The notes under the pieces: model-generated
Seen by the model: the letters and a program-made list of their open reading frames with translations, nothing else
Databases searched by the model: none
Told to the model about the DNA's origin: nothing
Shown: positions 27,448-41,117 of the stretch, one piece after another
How the letters are laid out: the number at the start of each line of letters is the position of its first letter
How positions within the stretch are numbered: position 1 is the first letter of the stretch
From: Heterodera schachtii
Lineage: Eukaryota > Nematoda > Chromadorea > Rhabditida > Heteroderidae
Assembly: GCA_023374025.1 (NCBI GenBank)
Contig: SIJG01000018.1
Location: 1,598,175-1,662,174 of the forward strand
Length of the DNA stretch: 64,000 bases
Reading direction: 5' to 3'
Made by a program: the position numbers and the translations under genes

Positions 27448-28632
27448 TAGGTAATATTCCAAGTGTGCAATTAGCTGTTTTATAAATTCAGTTCTTGGAT
27501 TCGTAATCTTTTATTTTTTCATTTATTAAAAAAATATTTTGATTATATATTTAAGAATAGATAAAATTTACAAATTCGTATATGTTAATAATTAATTTTT
27601 AAATTATTAAATTTTTATTTCTATGATTTTATTTAGTTTTTAAAAAATTTAAATCTATAAATTATAAATTTTTATAAGTAGCCTGAAGTATTTTTCCAAC
27701 TATTGTGGAATCGTATTTGGATTTTTAAAACATTACATTTTAAAAAATTAATTTATTTATATAATATAATGTCTTGCATTGGGTCGTGGCTCTTATGTAA
27801 GAGCTGTATTGATATTGTGATTAAAAATATTAAAAGGTTAAAATAATAAATTTATTTTAAAGGACCTGGAATCTATTGGTTGAATGTTTTTAAAATTTTA
27901 TCTTTTAGTATCAAGTCAAATAATCCTGGTTGATCATTATTCTTGGGATACTTTATAAACAATTTTTCTGTGCGATAATTTTCTTTTAAAAAAGATGGAA
28001 TTTAGACTCAGTATATAAATAAATTTGTCTAGATAATTTTTTCTTAAAAATATATGAAAAATTTAAAGCTATTTTTATCAAATTTTGTCATTGTTTTTGA
28101 TAATTTTTAAAAAATTGTTCCAAAGTTGTTCATAAATTCCAAAAAATTATGGTTTTATTTCGTTCTTTATGAGTTTTTATGTTAGTTAAAAATTTTATTT
28201 AAATTATATTTAAAAATATATTATTTGTTTCATATATTATTATCCCAAATGTTTAGCGCTCTTGGAAAGAATTTGAGTTGTTAAAGATAAGCCATTTGAT
28301 TTTTACATTTTAATGATGTTGTGTTTGCTAATTATTTGAATTAGCGCCAAAAGATGCTCGTTAATTGATCGTCATTTTGACTCCTTCGTTTTGTCCATTT
28401 AAACCCGCCCTTTTCCCCCATCCATGCATTCTCCCTCATTTTTGTTGTATTCCAATTTATATTATGACCCGCTCCCTCCCCTCGCTTATTTCATTATATT
28501 TATTTGTGTGGAAGAAATCAATATTTATTCCTTGACTGTTGACGGACACAACAGTTATTGGCGCAGTCAGCAAACGAAGACGAGCGAAACAAAAAGCGGA
28601 GAGGAAAGAAGCAGCAAAGAACAATTGGAAAT

Positions 28633-28975
28633 GCTAATTCCGAGTTGGAATAGCAATTGCCAAATCGTCAGAGAATAAAGCTAATTCCCATTTGGAATAG
28701 CTGCAAACCCAGGTGATGGCATTCTCAATTACTGGTGTTAATCCGAGTTGGATAACAGCCATCGGTTAATCGCCGAATTTGGAGAATTTCGACATTCAAT
28801 TGTTAATCCGAGACGGATAACAATTGCGAATCACTGTTAATTCGAGTTGAATAACAGTGACCATCAATCAACAATTTTATTGTTAATCCGATTCGGATAA
28901 CAATTGACAATCACTGTTAATCCCAGTTGGATAACAGTTGACCATCATCTTAGATTTGATCCGAGTTGGACAAAT
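28633..28975 (+). repeat. Array of eight serial hairpins in the retroelement leader
   Basis: Imperfect palindromes sit at about 28633, 28680, 28736, 28797, 28831, 28881, 28911 and 28954. The core is TGTTAATCC, a 5-nt loop (mostly GAGTT) and GGATAACA. Stems vary in a paired way: AATCC/GGAT, AATTC/GAAT, and outer arms CAATTG/CAATTG versus TCACTG/CAGTGA. This points to selection on folded RNA in the element's ancestor. Confidence 0.75.
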
Positions 28976-28991
28976 TAAGAAAAGCGCAACT

Positions 28992-29321
28992 ATGGCAGCG
29001 GTTGTAAAGACTGGCAAAGGACCAGCAGGTCCTTACACGTCTGAAACATCATGGACCATCTGGGAAGAACGATTTGAGTTTTTCATCAAACTCCGAGGCA
29101 TCACTGATGCGGAGACCAAAAAATTGCTCTTCTTTTCGGAGATTGGGCTGGCCAAGTCTGAAGAAATCAAGTCGATTTCTGTGCCAGCAGCGATGATAAA
29201 ACTTCAACTGGCTAAAAAGGCGACAGAATTCGAATTGGACTGTGGCGCAGATGTGCACTCATCTCTAAGAATGATTGGATGTCCATTGGAAAGCCGAAAT
29301 TGGGACAAACTTCGGGATTGA
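28992..29321 (+). pseudogene. Truncated gag with fused protease fragment
   Basis: ATG at 28992 opens a frame of about 109 residues. The segment SWTIWEERFEFFIKLRGI is the typical start of a Gypsy Gag helical domain. It then jumps to FELDCGADVHSSL, a degenerate retroviral-type aspartic protease active site (DCGA in place of DTGA/DSGA), showing an internal deletion that fused Gag to PR. A further protease-like scrap (AYGKKPIKVLGSF) lies just downstream out of frame or after the stop. Confidence 0.65.
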
Positions 29322-29701
29322 TGGCCTATGGAAAAAAGCCGATCAAAGTCCTGGGATCATTCGCCCGGAGGAATTGTTCAGCGTGTTGAACGGTGGCGAC
29401 AAATTCTCAAAGCTGGATTTGAAGGAGGCGTTAAGTTAGGCTTTTGTCCAAAACAATACTTGGACCGGAAGTGGTCCGGCGGTACCCATAGGCTATAAAT
29501 GAAATTTTAAATTTAACTGCATCCATCACAGTTTGCCTAGCACATTTACTTGTACTGCTCGCCCAATCCGACCCCTATCATTTTCTTTATAAATTATGAT
29601 TTAAGTTTTTCTGTATTTAATTGTTGAAATTATATTTAAATAGAACTAATTATTAAACCGTAATACACAATCTCGCTCTCTCTCAAAAGCGGTCAGCATG
29701 A

Positions 29702-30131
29702 AAATTAATTTTGTTGCTTTGCAGCCTGATTAAATTATTGATTAAATATTCCTTTTATTTATATGCGTTTGCCATATTTGAATAAATGTCCACAAATAAG
29801 CATACAAAATATTGAATATTTTAAGTTCTATTTGAATTTTTTTTATAGTTTTATTTTTGATTTATAATTCTTAAGTTTGTATTATGGTATTCGGAATTGA
29901 TAAATTCTTTTATATAATTTTTGATAAACTTAATACAGTTTTGGTCTGCATTTGTAGATAAATCAAATTTTTGAATAAATTATTTATTTTCATAATTTTG
30001 TTTATTAATTGAATAAATATTTCTTTCTGGTCTTAGATTATTTAGAAAATGATAATAGTTTAAACTTAATTAATTTATTATTTTAAGTTTTGGAGGTTTA
30101 TTTTTATTGATTAATTCTTTACCATTATCTC
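29702..30131 (+). repeat. Right copy of the direct repeat, with a 140-bp insertion
   Basis: Matches 27156-27447 except for about 140 bp of extra AT-rich DNA at about 29805-29950. High identity implies recent duplication compared with the surrounding diverged repeats. Confidence 0.7.
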
Positions 30132-30254
30132 GCAATTTTTTTTGAAAAAAGTGTGCCCTAAAAAATGCTTTTAAAACAAAGAAAAAAGATCATTGCATTG
30201 CTTGGCCTATTCCCAAGCTAAAATAAAAGATTACCATTTTTTTAATTTTATAAT

Positions 30255-30320
30255 CAAAGTTGAACCGGGAGTCCCGGACCCGGGATCCCGGTCCCGGCCA
30301 CTTCAAAATTCCTGTCTCTA
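30255..30320. mobile_element. Truncated hAT-like element end with CCCGG words
   Basis: The stretch GAGTCCCGGACCCGGGATCC followed by an end CCTGTCTCTA resembles one end of the TAGAG-type elements. The other end is missing or unrecognised. Confidence 0.35.
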
Positions 30321-30329
30321 ATGTCCATT

Positions 30330-33300
30330 CTACGCATTCATTTCAGTTAATAATTGTGCACTAATTTTCTTTTGCCTTAATTTATTATACTCTCCAAAAA
30401 TATCATCCGCCTCCGACTTGGCTATTTTATTTAAACTCTTTATAATTTGTTTTTGTCGGCCTCAAGACTGGACAATAAATTAAAATTTACTTAAATATTA
30501 AAAAAAGAAATTATTGTTCGGCTTGGGAGTCTTTTAAAAAATACAAAGAACAAAAATTATTTACAATAATTTAATGCTTAGTTATAATAATAACTTTTCC
30601 AGTTAAAAATTAATCATAATTTTTTGTTGATTTTATATTTAAATTTTTATTTTTATTACGTATTTTTAGCATAATTTTCTCAAAATTTGAAATTAACGTT
30701 AATTAGGACCATTTTTTGTTATCAATGTAAACTTATTTTTTCGAATTTATTTTGGAATTAATAGATTTTTTAATCGATTAATTTTTTTTGAAAGAGATAA
30801 ATTCTTTTTAATTTGGCTATTCTAATTTAGACTCATTATAGTTCTTTATTTGAAGTATTAATTTACTTCTGATTGACCATTTTTAGTGTTTCTCATATAA
30901 TTATTATTAGTTTTTTTAAAATTTCACTAGGTATGAAAATTAAGTAATTTCGTAGAAGGTTATTTTAATTTTTAAAATATAGTCTAGATCTTATAAAAAT
31001 GAATAAATTTTTATAAGAATTTCTCTTGGAATATTTTCCATATAGATTAAGAATTTTCATGTGATAATTAATAAATTAAAGTATATTTTATTATTGGGTA
31101 CTGTTGATTTAAAAATTTATTTTCATCATTAAGTATAAATAAATAGTCATAAATTTAATTTCCTTGCTTTTATATTCAACAACTTTGTAACCTGATTTTG
31201 ATATTTCTTCTTACACTTGTGGTGAGCGGTAAGCTTCCGCGTCGTGGCATCAAAGTTGTGAGACAGTTTTACATGAGAATTAGATGTGAGATGCAAAAAG
31301 CATGATAGAAATAATTCTACCTTAAGATATAATCATTTAATTAAGTTAGAACGAATTTTATGTATATTTATATATATATATTTTATTGCTTCTTAATTCA
31401 CACTGATGATAATTTATTTATTTAAATTATATTTTTATTAATTGGTAAGGGCGTATTTAATAAATCAAAATGAAGAACCCAACAATATCAAAAATTAATA
31501 GTATTGAGTATTAATTTTTATTATCATATAGTTTATAAAAATTTTACTTAATACCGATTTCTTTTTTTAAGTTTCTTAATTTTTGGGATTAATGTTCAAA
31601 TATTTTTTTATTCTAATAAGCTGACAAATTAAGAGATATTTATAATTTTCTAAAAATAAAAAATTGATTCTAAAAACCCTATTAAACATTTGGAATTTTA
31701 ATCACAATTCCACCGGTCTCTAACTTTTAATTAAAATGACACAATAATAATAATAAATGATTATTCAATATATTGTGAATTAATTATAAGATAGAAATTA
31801 TTTAAAAATTAATAATATTTAAACGATACTTGTAGTTATTACAATAAAATTGTTAATAAAATTTATTTAATGCAATTATCGTCAGACATGACAAGCGGCA
31901 CATTGATGCGAGTTGGTCGCTGTTTGGGATTGGCATCTCTCGAAAAGATGTCAACATTTGATTAAAATAAATAATCATTAACGTCACTTTATTTATTTAA
32001 TTATAATTAATCTACCAATTAATAGAAAATTTGAAATTTTTGATACCATTTTCATATTTTAATACTATTTTTTTAATACATTTTCGCATTTTAATTAATT
32101 TTTATGTAATTATTTTATACAAAATTATTAATCGTTTATTTTTACGTTTATATTTAAATAAGCATTTTCCTAAATATTTATAAAATTAGCTTTTATAAAT
32201 TGATATTTTGCACATAGCTTTTTATCTTTAATTGATGTTTTAATTTTTTAGTTTAAATTTTTTAGCTCCAAGTAATGATTTATAATTCTGTTTTGGTTTT
32301 GCGATATATAAGTCACACTATATTAGTACACATTTCATTTCCTTTCCCTTTCACTTTATTTTCATTGCAGTGCATTACTGAAAATTTACGATGGATTTAT
32401 ATATATATAATTTAAAATATTTAGTCACCGTGAGCTTTGAATCATAAGAAGATTTATAATTTTATTGGGGAAGCTTTCAAAATATTTTTCAAAATAGTTT
32501 TTTTTAATATCTTACAAAAAACTCTTACCCACACATGACAAACTTTTTATAAAAAACATTGAAACTCAGACAAAACTATTTTAAAATATAAGAATAATTG
32601 TTTTTAAAATAATATCACCTATAACTGATCAAAAGTTCACCAAATTTGGAAGGGAAACTGCTGAGAACATTAGAACTAGTGAAAATTTTATTAGATTTTT
32701 GTTAAATTTCAGACAATTAGGTACTTAATTTTTCAGCATTTTACAAATTTTATTTTTCGAAAATTTTCATAATTGGTAAATAATGTCAGTTTTATTAAGC
32801 TAAAAACCTATATTTTCTTAGATTTATTAATTGATTAAAAAAAATTATGTTGCAAATATTTTCAAAATATTTAAAATTTTGCTTTTTATTTTGATTTTTT
32901 TAATTAAGTAATATGAACTTATTTTATTTTTTAAATATTTTTTTTAAATGAAAATATTTTTATTATTTATTATTTTTTAACTTAACTAATAAATAATTTC
33001 ATGATAAAATCATTAATTTTCTAATGGTATGTAAATTTGCCTTTACCTGGTAAATTTTATCATAATCAAATTTAGTCTTGTATCTTTTTTTGATGTAATA
33101 AAAAATTTTTAATCGTAAAGGCGAATGTTTTTGATTTTGAATGATGCTGTTTTATTTTTATTTAGTTAACAAATATACTTTTGCTTAAATTTTAAAAAGT
33201 TTCTTACATCATTGCGAATTTAGTTTAACTTTTTGATTATTCTTGACATATTTTGTAATAAACAATTGATCATTCTGAAAATATTAATTTGATATTTTTA

Positions 33301-36300
33301 TATGTTTTAATTATTATTAAAAAATTTTTAGCGTTATCATATGATAAATATCAAATAAGTAAAATTTAATATTTACAATTTTCGATTAATAAAAACTTAA
33401 ATTAAAGATGATTTTTAATTTTAATTTACTTTTTTGAAAATTTCAATAGATATTAAGTTTAAAATTTTGAAATTTTAAATTCATTAATAAGAAAAGGACT
33501 ATCGGACTAATTTACCGTTTCGCAATAACTTAATGTATTTTTTTGGTATATTACAGCTTCTTGTTCACTCCTGGTTGATGCTTAACATTATCCGGTCAAA
33601 ATCTTTTTGATAAAAAAAAAATTATTCTTTGTTTTTTAAGAATATCTAAATTATAAACCATTTTAAATATCAAATATTTGAAGTTGGTTTGATAGATTTG
33701 TTGAAGATTATTAGAATTAACAGGCAAAAAGAACTCATCCGTGGGTAATTAAATTGATAAACCTTTTTTTTTGGTAAATAAATTTTTGATAATAAGAGAA
33801 AGATATATGATTCTCTTGCATTGGTTGAATTTAATTGTGAAATTTAATATTTAATAAAAATTTATATTTTTTTACTTTTATTCATCTCATAAATTGTAAT
33901 TCAATAAATTCAAGAATTAATGAAAATTTCACCAAATATGGACAATTTTACTATGCTATTCCAACCATTGTTTAAGTGCAATTATTTTTTATTGGATAGT
34001 ATTTAAAAATATTAATACAAATTATATGATTTACAATTTTTCAAAAAATAAATTCTTAAATTAAAGATGATTTGCATTAATTTAATTAATTTGATTCAAT
34101 ATTTTTTAATTTTATATTATGAAAAAATATTTTTGTTTAAAATTAATTATATTATCTATGATTTATGTGTGTTTTTAATAATAATGACCGTAGTTTTAAA
34201 TTTGCCATGTCTTCTGTATGTTGCTGGCACCACATTGCGAGGCAGTCATTATTTGAGCCACATTTTTTCTATGATAGTTTTTTTTATTGTCATAATATAA
34301 ATATTAAAAATATTCTCATTTTCAGTTATAATATTGAATTTATAAATAGTTTTAAAATTATAGTCTGACGGTGCTGGTAGTCGCCGCTAGAAATTTTAAA
34401 ATGATGAACTGTTTAATTAATCATTTATTTTATATTATATCTTTGGGGCTTCTATGCATTTTTCTTCAATTCTTTTGCAACTTTTTCGAATTTAATGCAA
34501 AATCAGAATAATTTTTTTCTCCAAATAGAGATAACTTTTTATTATGAATTTCGACAGTATTTACGTCCAGGTTATTTTTTGTTGTATAGTATGTTAAACA
34601 TTAATTATTTTATAATTAAATTATTCCAATTTTTCGACCAACAAAGTCGTAAATTGAAGTTATTTTTCATTTATTTTGAACTTTTAAAATTAACTCTAAA
34701 ACTAAATTGTTGTAAGAAGAAAGTGCTGAGGACAATTTGTACTAATTATAATTTGTGTTAATTATTTCATCGCATTTAAATAACAGTAATGCCAGCAGAT
34801 GTGTAAATTTGAATTAATTAGGCTTCAAATTAATGTATTCAGAAAAGGAATGTCCCATCATGTTAATTGTATGAGATAACTTTAATGAAAGCAATATTAT
34901 CTGACTTTTAATTATTTGCTTTTCGGCCATATTCTTATTTAATTCTCGGTTTCCGAAATTCATTCTTCAGGTTATTGTTTACTTTCTCTTTTCTTTAAAT
35001 TTGTTGGCAAGAAATTCAGGTTAATTCGTTTGAGTAATTTTGATGTTTTCAACATTTGTCCTCAAAAAATTATCGTTTGTTGCCACAAACACCGGCACAA
35101 GTGCATCAAATTCGACTAAAGACCAATGCTTTATCTGTTTCACGACCAGTGAACGAGAGTAAACTGGGCTAGGGATACTGTATTTCCATGAATTTCACTT
35201 TTTTAGTTGAAGTGATTGGCAGAGAGTAGAATTTATTTTGCTTACAAATTAGGTCACAGCTAATTAATTATTAAAATATTGTTTTATTTATAAGATTTAA
35301 CTACAAAAATTTATTTACTTTTATTATTATTTTTTTGATTCTTTGTTGAATAAATGAAATTAATTGCTTAGAGAAATTCCGACGATGTTTGGACAATGAA
35401 CTTTAAACTTCATTTAATTTCAAATTCTCATCTGATCAGTCGGCCGACTAAATTATTATATTTTTTAATTTTATAATTCATTTTTAACTAATTAAATGCA
35501 TATTTATGTTTCTCCAATTCCTTTGCATATTATAATTGCCAAATAATAAAAGGAAGATTTGCGAGCAAAAAGTGAAAGTGTGTACCAATTATGCCATGTT
35601 TTGTCTGTTTATTCGATAATTTTCTCATTCAAAATTTTATTGGCATAATTCTTCAAGCTCTATTCGATAATTTTCTTCCTTGACGACATAACGACGTAAG
35701 AGAATAGAGATTACATATGCATTTATTACTGAAGCATATTATTAAATTATTAAGTTTAATGTTTCTATTTTAAAATTATTTTTTTCGATTTTAAAATTTT
35801 TAATATTTATTTATTATGCTTTTTTTTACTCAAGTTTAAAGTTCATAATTTTATCAAAAATGATTATACACTAATAAATTTACATGAATTATTTTAATTC
35901 GCTGAATATTTTATTGCAGGACCAACAATATCAAAATTTAATTTTGTGAAATTTGTAACAATTTTTTCGAACATCGCCAAACCAGGTAATTATTTCGTAA
36001 GTTCGAAGATTATAATACTTATTACGATTTTTAGAAGATTTGATAAAATAAAGTTTAAAATTAATATTAATGTTAATTTTTTGAAATTATTTTCCTAAAT
36101 TATTATTTCTTAGTTAAATATTGTTCCTTTCTTTTAGCTCAAATATATTCAAAAGACTTAAAAGTATAAAATCATTAATAAGTTAATAGAAACGCATTTT
36201 TTATAAACCTGAACTGTTATGTGATAAAACAGACAAACAAATAATTAATTGCATTTTTGAAATTACGATATTTAACAATAATTGACCAAATTATTAGTTA

Positions 36301-37900
36301 TCCTTGGCATATTTTTATTTAAAATATGATTTTATCACTAATTTTTCTATTTTTCTTTTTTCATTATTTTATATTACTTCTTGTTGTAGTCTTTGAAGGA
36401 ATTATTTTTTTCAACTTTCATTAATTTATATTTTGTTGCTGATTGTCATGTCAAACTTATAATATAACTGTCATTTTTGCTGATTTTTATACCAATCAAT
36501 ACAGAAGATTGATATTAATTATAAGCATATTTTTAAATTTACCATCATGTAAAAAAATGCCCAATTTCACTGGGAAAACAAACCCCAGAGAGTTTTCTTT
36601 ATTGATAAATTTCTAAATAAATTTGGAAATTTTATAGATTTTTAAATTTTTTTTCATATTTATTTAATATTATAGTTATTTAGCAACTTTCTTCCATAAA
36701 GTCTCTCTTATCAATTATTTGTTATAGTCATAAAATAAAATAATATTATAAAATTTTGATATTAAATATTCTCGACATTAAAATCAAAAGCATCTTATTT
36801 AGATCATTTTGTTTGTTTATTTATATAAATTTTATTAGTTTATGTTTAAAGTGTAAGTATATTTTTTATTTGCTTATTTGTTAACAAGTTTTGCTAATTT
36901 TATAAAGATATTTTCATTTGATTATGATAATTTTAATTTCTAACTATTTTTTCTTGTTTCTTATTCTTTGATTTTTTTAAATTTTGCTCATTGATTTAGA
37001 TATCGTCACTTTTTCTGGACGGGAATTATTTGTTTTCATTGATAAGAATTTTTTCACACTTAAATACTAAAATCTGAAAAAAATAGAAAAATGGTCTTTT
37101 CAATTCAAACTAAATTTTTTTGAGAAATATTTCTAAAAAAATTTAAAAAATATGAAAAAATTCTTGGGTTCTAAAAATACCGAAAGTTCATTAAAATTTA
37201 TCTTCTTTCGCAGAATTTAGATATTTTTTTGTAAAAATATTATGAATAATATAATACTATTGCCAAAATGTTTAAAATAGAAATATTCATTCCTATTGTT
37301 AGCCCTATTTTTTTGTTGGCTTTTTTGCATTTTGCTTCAAGTTTTATTGGTTTTAATGCAATTTTTAATTATTTAACACAATATTTATAATTTTTAATAA
37401 ATAGCTAAAAAAAATTCTATTAATTTCATTTATTGAATTTAATGATTCAGAAATACTAAGATTTATAATGTTTATATGTATGTGAATTATTTTTCTCTAA
37501 ATTGTTTGGTATTTTCAGTTAAAATTACGCATCTGTTTTATTTTGTAATTTTTTGAATCATTTGGTCCGCGCCGCTTGTGGACTTTTGAAAATTTGTTAT
37601 CTGTTAACAGAGTTATGGTTTAAAAAGCGAGATTTATCAGTTCATTCATAAATCCATAGGAGCTTTCAAAAAAAATACATAAAATGGAATGAAATTTACA
37701 ATTTATATTATCTTTCACCATTTTTCCTCGTTATTAAATGAATTTTCAAATTTATGTAAATGTTTTAAAAACTCAAATTTTCAAGGTTTACATTATGTTG
37801 TAAAAATACAATTTTCTTATTTAAAAGAATTTTAGGATATTAAGGAAAGATGCTAAAAAGTTTTTCTTATTTTTACTTTTTGATTTAAAAAAACATGAAA
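30330..37900. other. Large AT-rich gene desert
   Basis: As above; the longest open frames (near 34067-34761) are Phe/Ile/Leu/Asn-rich translation of AT-rich DNA, without splice or codon support. Confidence 0.55.
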
Positions 37901-38935
37901 TCTCAAATAATCATATACAAAGTTTTAAAACGAGTATAATATTAATTTATATTTTTCAATAGATGTTCGACCTATTTCAGTGATACTAATTTTGCTGAAT
38001 TTCTTCATTTAACCTCTCACTATTATCTTCCGTAAAAATGTTTTATTATTTTTTTATTTTTAATAGAAAATTTTATCACTAACAATTACATTAGACATAA
38101 ACGAATAATTTCGCTTATCAGATAAAGGCATTAGTATTTACTTTTTAACTCATATTAATATCTCGAGCTCTAATCCATAAGGTGCCCAACATTTTGGTCC
38201 GAGATTCTAATCAATGGCCCGTTAGTCGTTTTTAATTATATTAAGTAAAAGTACAATTTTCGACAAACAAAGTATTAAATTAATGATAATTTTAATTAAT
38301 TGAGAGATTTTGTTTGTTGAAAGATTTATTTGCAATTATTAAATTTGTTTATTTTCATAATATTTTTCCTACATGGCATAATTTGTTTTTTTTTTGTTTA
38401 TTTGTTCTTTGCTTTAAAATATTTTTTAAATAATTTAGCAATGAGTTTTTAGCCAGTTAATTATCGCAAATTTGCTAATAATTAAATGTTTTAAATGTCA
38501 TAATTTACTTTTTGAAGATTTTATATCGGATTCTTTACCATTCAATGCCATTTAAAAAAAAATTTTTTCACTTTTTTAATTTGTATTCATTGACTTTTTT
38601 GAGTTTATTAAAACGTCGGTTCTTTTGACCATTTAACTTTTTTCGTAATTTTAACAGGTTTATTTTTGATGATAGGCGCCGCTTGTGCACTTTTAAATAT
38701 TTGCGATTTGTTAACATATTTAGACTAAAAAATGGCTTAATTGGTTTAAAAAGGCGAGATTTTTCAGTTAATTCACAAATCAATAATACTTAATTTATTC
38801 AAGATTTTCTACCTCTTAAAAAGAAAATGTATGAAAAGTCAGAAGAATAAATAATTGTTCCCTAAATTTTTATTTCTCCAATTAGAACTACGTTATTTCA
38901 CCGCTTTTTCAAAATGGGAGTCCGTTGGTGCCATG

Positions 38936-38948
38936 TATATATATATAT

Positions 38949-39011
<63 letters not shown>
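38936..39011. repeat. (TA)n microsatellite
   Basis: About 76 bp of near-perfect TA repeats, giving false Tyr-Ile open frames. Confidence 0.9.
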
Positions 39012-39015
<4 letters not shown>

Positions 39016-39801
39016 CCGCATGGGAAAATATAAATGGCTTTGATCAAAATATGTTAATGATAAATAGTAAACCGTGCAAAACCCCTAACAACAGGGTTAA
39101 TCGAAATCTGACCTGTTTCAACAATTTTTGGAGAAATTCATTAAAAATATGTCATTTCTAAATTTTTTTTTTTGGCAGAATGGTAACAAAATATGTGATT
39201 CGCTGTATTTAATTCTATACAAGATGCAAAAAACCGCATTTAAATTAGTTCTTAAGACAATCTTTAATTTTTTAAAATCGAAAAAATCGACCCTTTTTGC
39301 ACTCTATACGGCTTTAAACTAGGGTTCGAGCCCCGTGGGGCGGTGGTGGCTTTTCGCGGGGGCGGGGGTTGGCGGGGGTCATAGTCGCGGGGGCGGGGAC
39401 GGGGGCACGATAATTCGGCCCCCGCGGGGGCGGGGGCGGGGGTTTGCTTTGAATTAGCTCCAAAAAAAAATTATTTTTTATGAATGATTTCTTTGGCTCT
39501 ACATTCCTTTATTCGTTGATCGCCTTGATTCTATTTATTTTGACATAAATTGCACAGATTTTGACTAAAAATAACCAAATTTAGGGATTTTTAGGTAATT
39601 TTTTAAGAAAAAAAAAAAGTTTTTTTTTTGGGGCCGGCGTGCCGAGGGGCGACCAAAAAAATTACGATTTTTCTATAAATTTTCGTTTTTTTAACTTTAT
39701 TAAAATTATCATGATTTACTCAAGGAAATTAAAACTCAGATTTTTAAAAATTTTCCGGCACCTTTTTCCAAAAAACTTGATGAATGTGCGAGGAAAGAGG
39801 T

Positions 39802-39827
39802 CCGGCGGTGCCGATAGGCGCCGCCGG
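39802..39827 (+). repeat. GC-rich hairpin motif, best copy
   Basis: CCGGCGGTGCC, loop GATA, GGCGCCGCCGG: an 11-bp stem (one G-U pair as RNA) with a tetraloop. Strikingly GC-rich in a genome near 75-80% AT. Other copies are listed separately. Confidence 0.8.
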
Positions 39828-39982
39828 GAAAATTTTGAATTTTTAATTAGAACTTTGCCAAAATTTTCAGAAATTTTCCTCTTTTAGATGAAAAAAGGCA
39901 TTACCCCCAAATCAGAACATTTCTTAGAAATAAAGAACATAAAGAAACCCTGTATTAATCAAAAAAAAAGAAATAAATTAAA

Positions 39983-40058
39983 GGAAAACGTCAACCGGTG
40001 TTGAACTCATAACCAAGAATTCTATTAGTGCTGAAGCACTAACCACTAAACTACAAAT
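39983..40058 (-). other. tRNA-like segment inside the GCGGGGG element
   Basis: Minus strand has TAGTTTAGTGGTTAGTGC (A-box-like) and a degenerate B box (AGTTCAACACC). The cloverleaf is not intact. It looks like a tRNA-derived relic. Confidence 0.45.
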
Positions 40059-40299
40059 ATTTTATAAAATCAAATTTACTTTATTTCATAAAAATTTGTA
40101 AAAGAAGGTTAAAAAATTCAAAATTGTATAAATTTTTGCCAAAAAACCTGTCCCGCCCCCGGCGGGGGCGGGGGTGACGGGGGCGGGGCTCGAACCCTAC
40201 TTTAAACCAATTTAGTTTTGTTAATTCTACAAAAGATAAATTTAACAGCGAAAATTTATTTGCTGAAATAAATAAACTTAAAAAATGTAAAAATAAAAA

Positions 40300-40640
40300 A
40301 TTATGGATGGAAAGAATCGATGTGAAAAGCAAATGAAGAATGATGCGTAATTGGAGAGAATGATGGTGCGCAATTGCAGCCCATTCTCTGCCAAATTCCG
40401 CCGGAGGGAACAACGAAAATCAATGGAATCGCTTCGCTTGGGGACGCCACCCCAAAAAACGAAGCCAAAAAACATTCGTTTCAAAAAATAGTATCACAGC
40501 AAAAATACAGTTAAAAATTTAATACGGTTATTATATGCATCAGATCAAATCTTACATTTAAAGATCCCATATTTTGCGGGGCGTGCTCACGCGGAGTTAA
40601 TTCAGCATTTAAAATTTGGAGAATGCCTCGCGGAATTATT
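40300..40640 (+). repeat. Interspersed repeat R, copy 3
   Basis: Same core as copy 2 plus the downstream block (GGGGCGTGCTCACG, GAATGCCTCGCGGAATT). Continuous with arm A of the large inverted duplication. Confidence 0.7.
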
Positions 40641-41117
40641 GTATTTTTCAAATGTACAAAAAATAATAAATTAAACTATTTTCAAAAAATAAAATTAGAA
40701 AAGAGGTGAAATCCAAGACTAATAAAAATTTATTTGGAGATGAATTTAAGCCTTAAAAGAACATATTTATTTGCCTAAAATTACCTAATAAGAAAAAATA
40801 ATAATTTGGTTTATCCTATGATTTTATTTATTAGCCATCATAAATAAATCTCAGTTTTTCTCATAATTAGAGACCGACTCGACTAAAAAGGAACCAAAAA
40901 TCGCGAAAAAGGCACTATAATAGGCAAAAATTATTGAAAAAAAGGCATGAAAATCCCGAAAAAGGCAAATATTTTGCCGGTATGCTCCTGCAGGGTTATT
41001 TTGAAAATCCGCGGGATGTCGCGTGGAATTGCATATTTTTAATTTTCCAAAAAAAAGAATAATTTGACTTATCCTATGCTGATGGCGCTATGTAATTTCG
41101 ACAAAACACTGACAAAG

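Larger units (their letters stand above)
28558..29439 (+). mobile_element. Gypsy-like LTR retrotransposon relic
   Basis: A leader beginning TTGGCGCAGTCAGC (the type of sequence found just after a 5' LTR) is followed by a hairpin array, a gag-like start, protease scraps and a reverse transcriptase scrap (PEELFSVLNGG then FSKLDLKEA, ending in a stop at 29437-29439). The order gag-PR-RT fits Gypsy-type elements, with large internal deletions and no integrase or RNase H. No convincing LTR pair flanks the leader directly; the direct repeats at 27156 and 29702 are the nearest candidates. Confidence 0.65.
39320..40199. mobile_element. hAT-like element with GCGGGGG word arrays
   Basis: Flanked by CTTTAAAC (39312-39319, 40200-40207). 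Ends TAGGGTTCGAGCCCCG and CGGGGCTCGAACCCTA are perfect inverted repeats. GCGGGGG arrays occupy 39337-39445 and 40150-40190. The centre contains the best GC-rich hairpin (39802-39827) and a tRNA-like segment. The paralogous arm at 61.7-63.5 kb has the unoccupied site, confirming insertion. Confidence 0.88.
38145..40520 (+). repeat. Arm A of a large inverted duplication
   Basis: Matches 61660-63460 in reverse orientation. Anchors: 38145-38220 with 63380-63460 (CTCGAGCTCTAATCCATAAG); 38500-38550 with 62993-63045; 38850-39120 with 62050-62270; 39290-39320 plus 40200-40520 with 61660-61990. The hAT-like element at 39320 interrupts this arm only. A (TA)n run of about 70 bp at 38936-39011 is much shorter in arm B. 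Confidence 0.8.

Noticed and set aside
28424..28678. Open frame over the retroelement leader
   Set aside because: Covers the LTR/leader junction and the first hairpin; no Gag similarity until 28992.
28797..28941. Resemblance of GGATAACAATT to the lac operator
   Set aside because: It is one arm of the local hairpin repeat in a eukaryotic retroelement leader; the match is short and accidental.
34067..34761. Phe/Ile/Leu-rich open frames suggesting membrane proteins
   Set aside because: Expected by chance at about 80% AT; no codon bias, partner exons or repeats.
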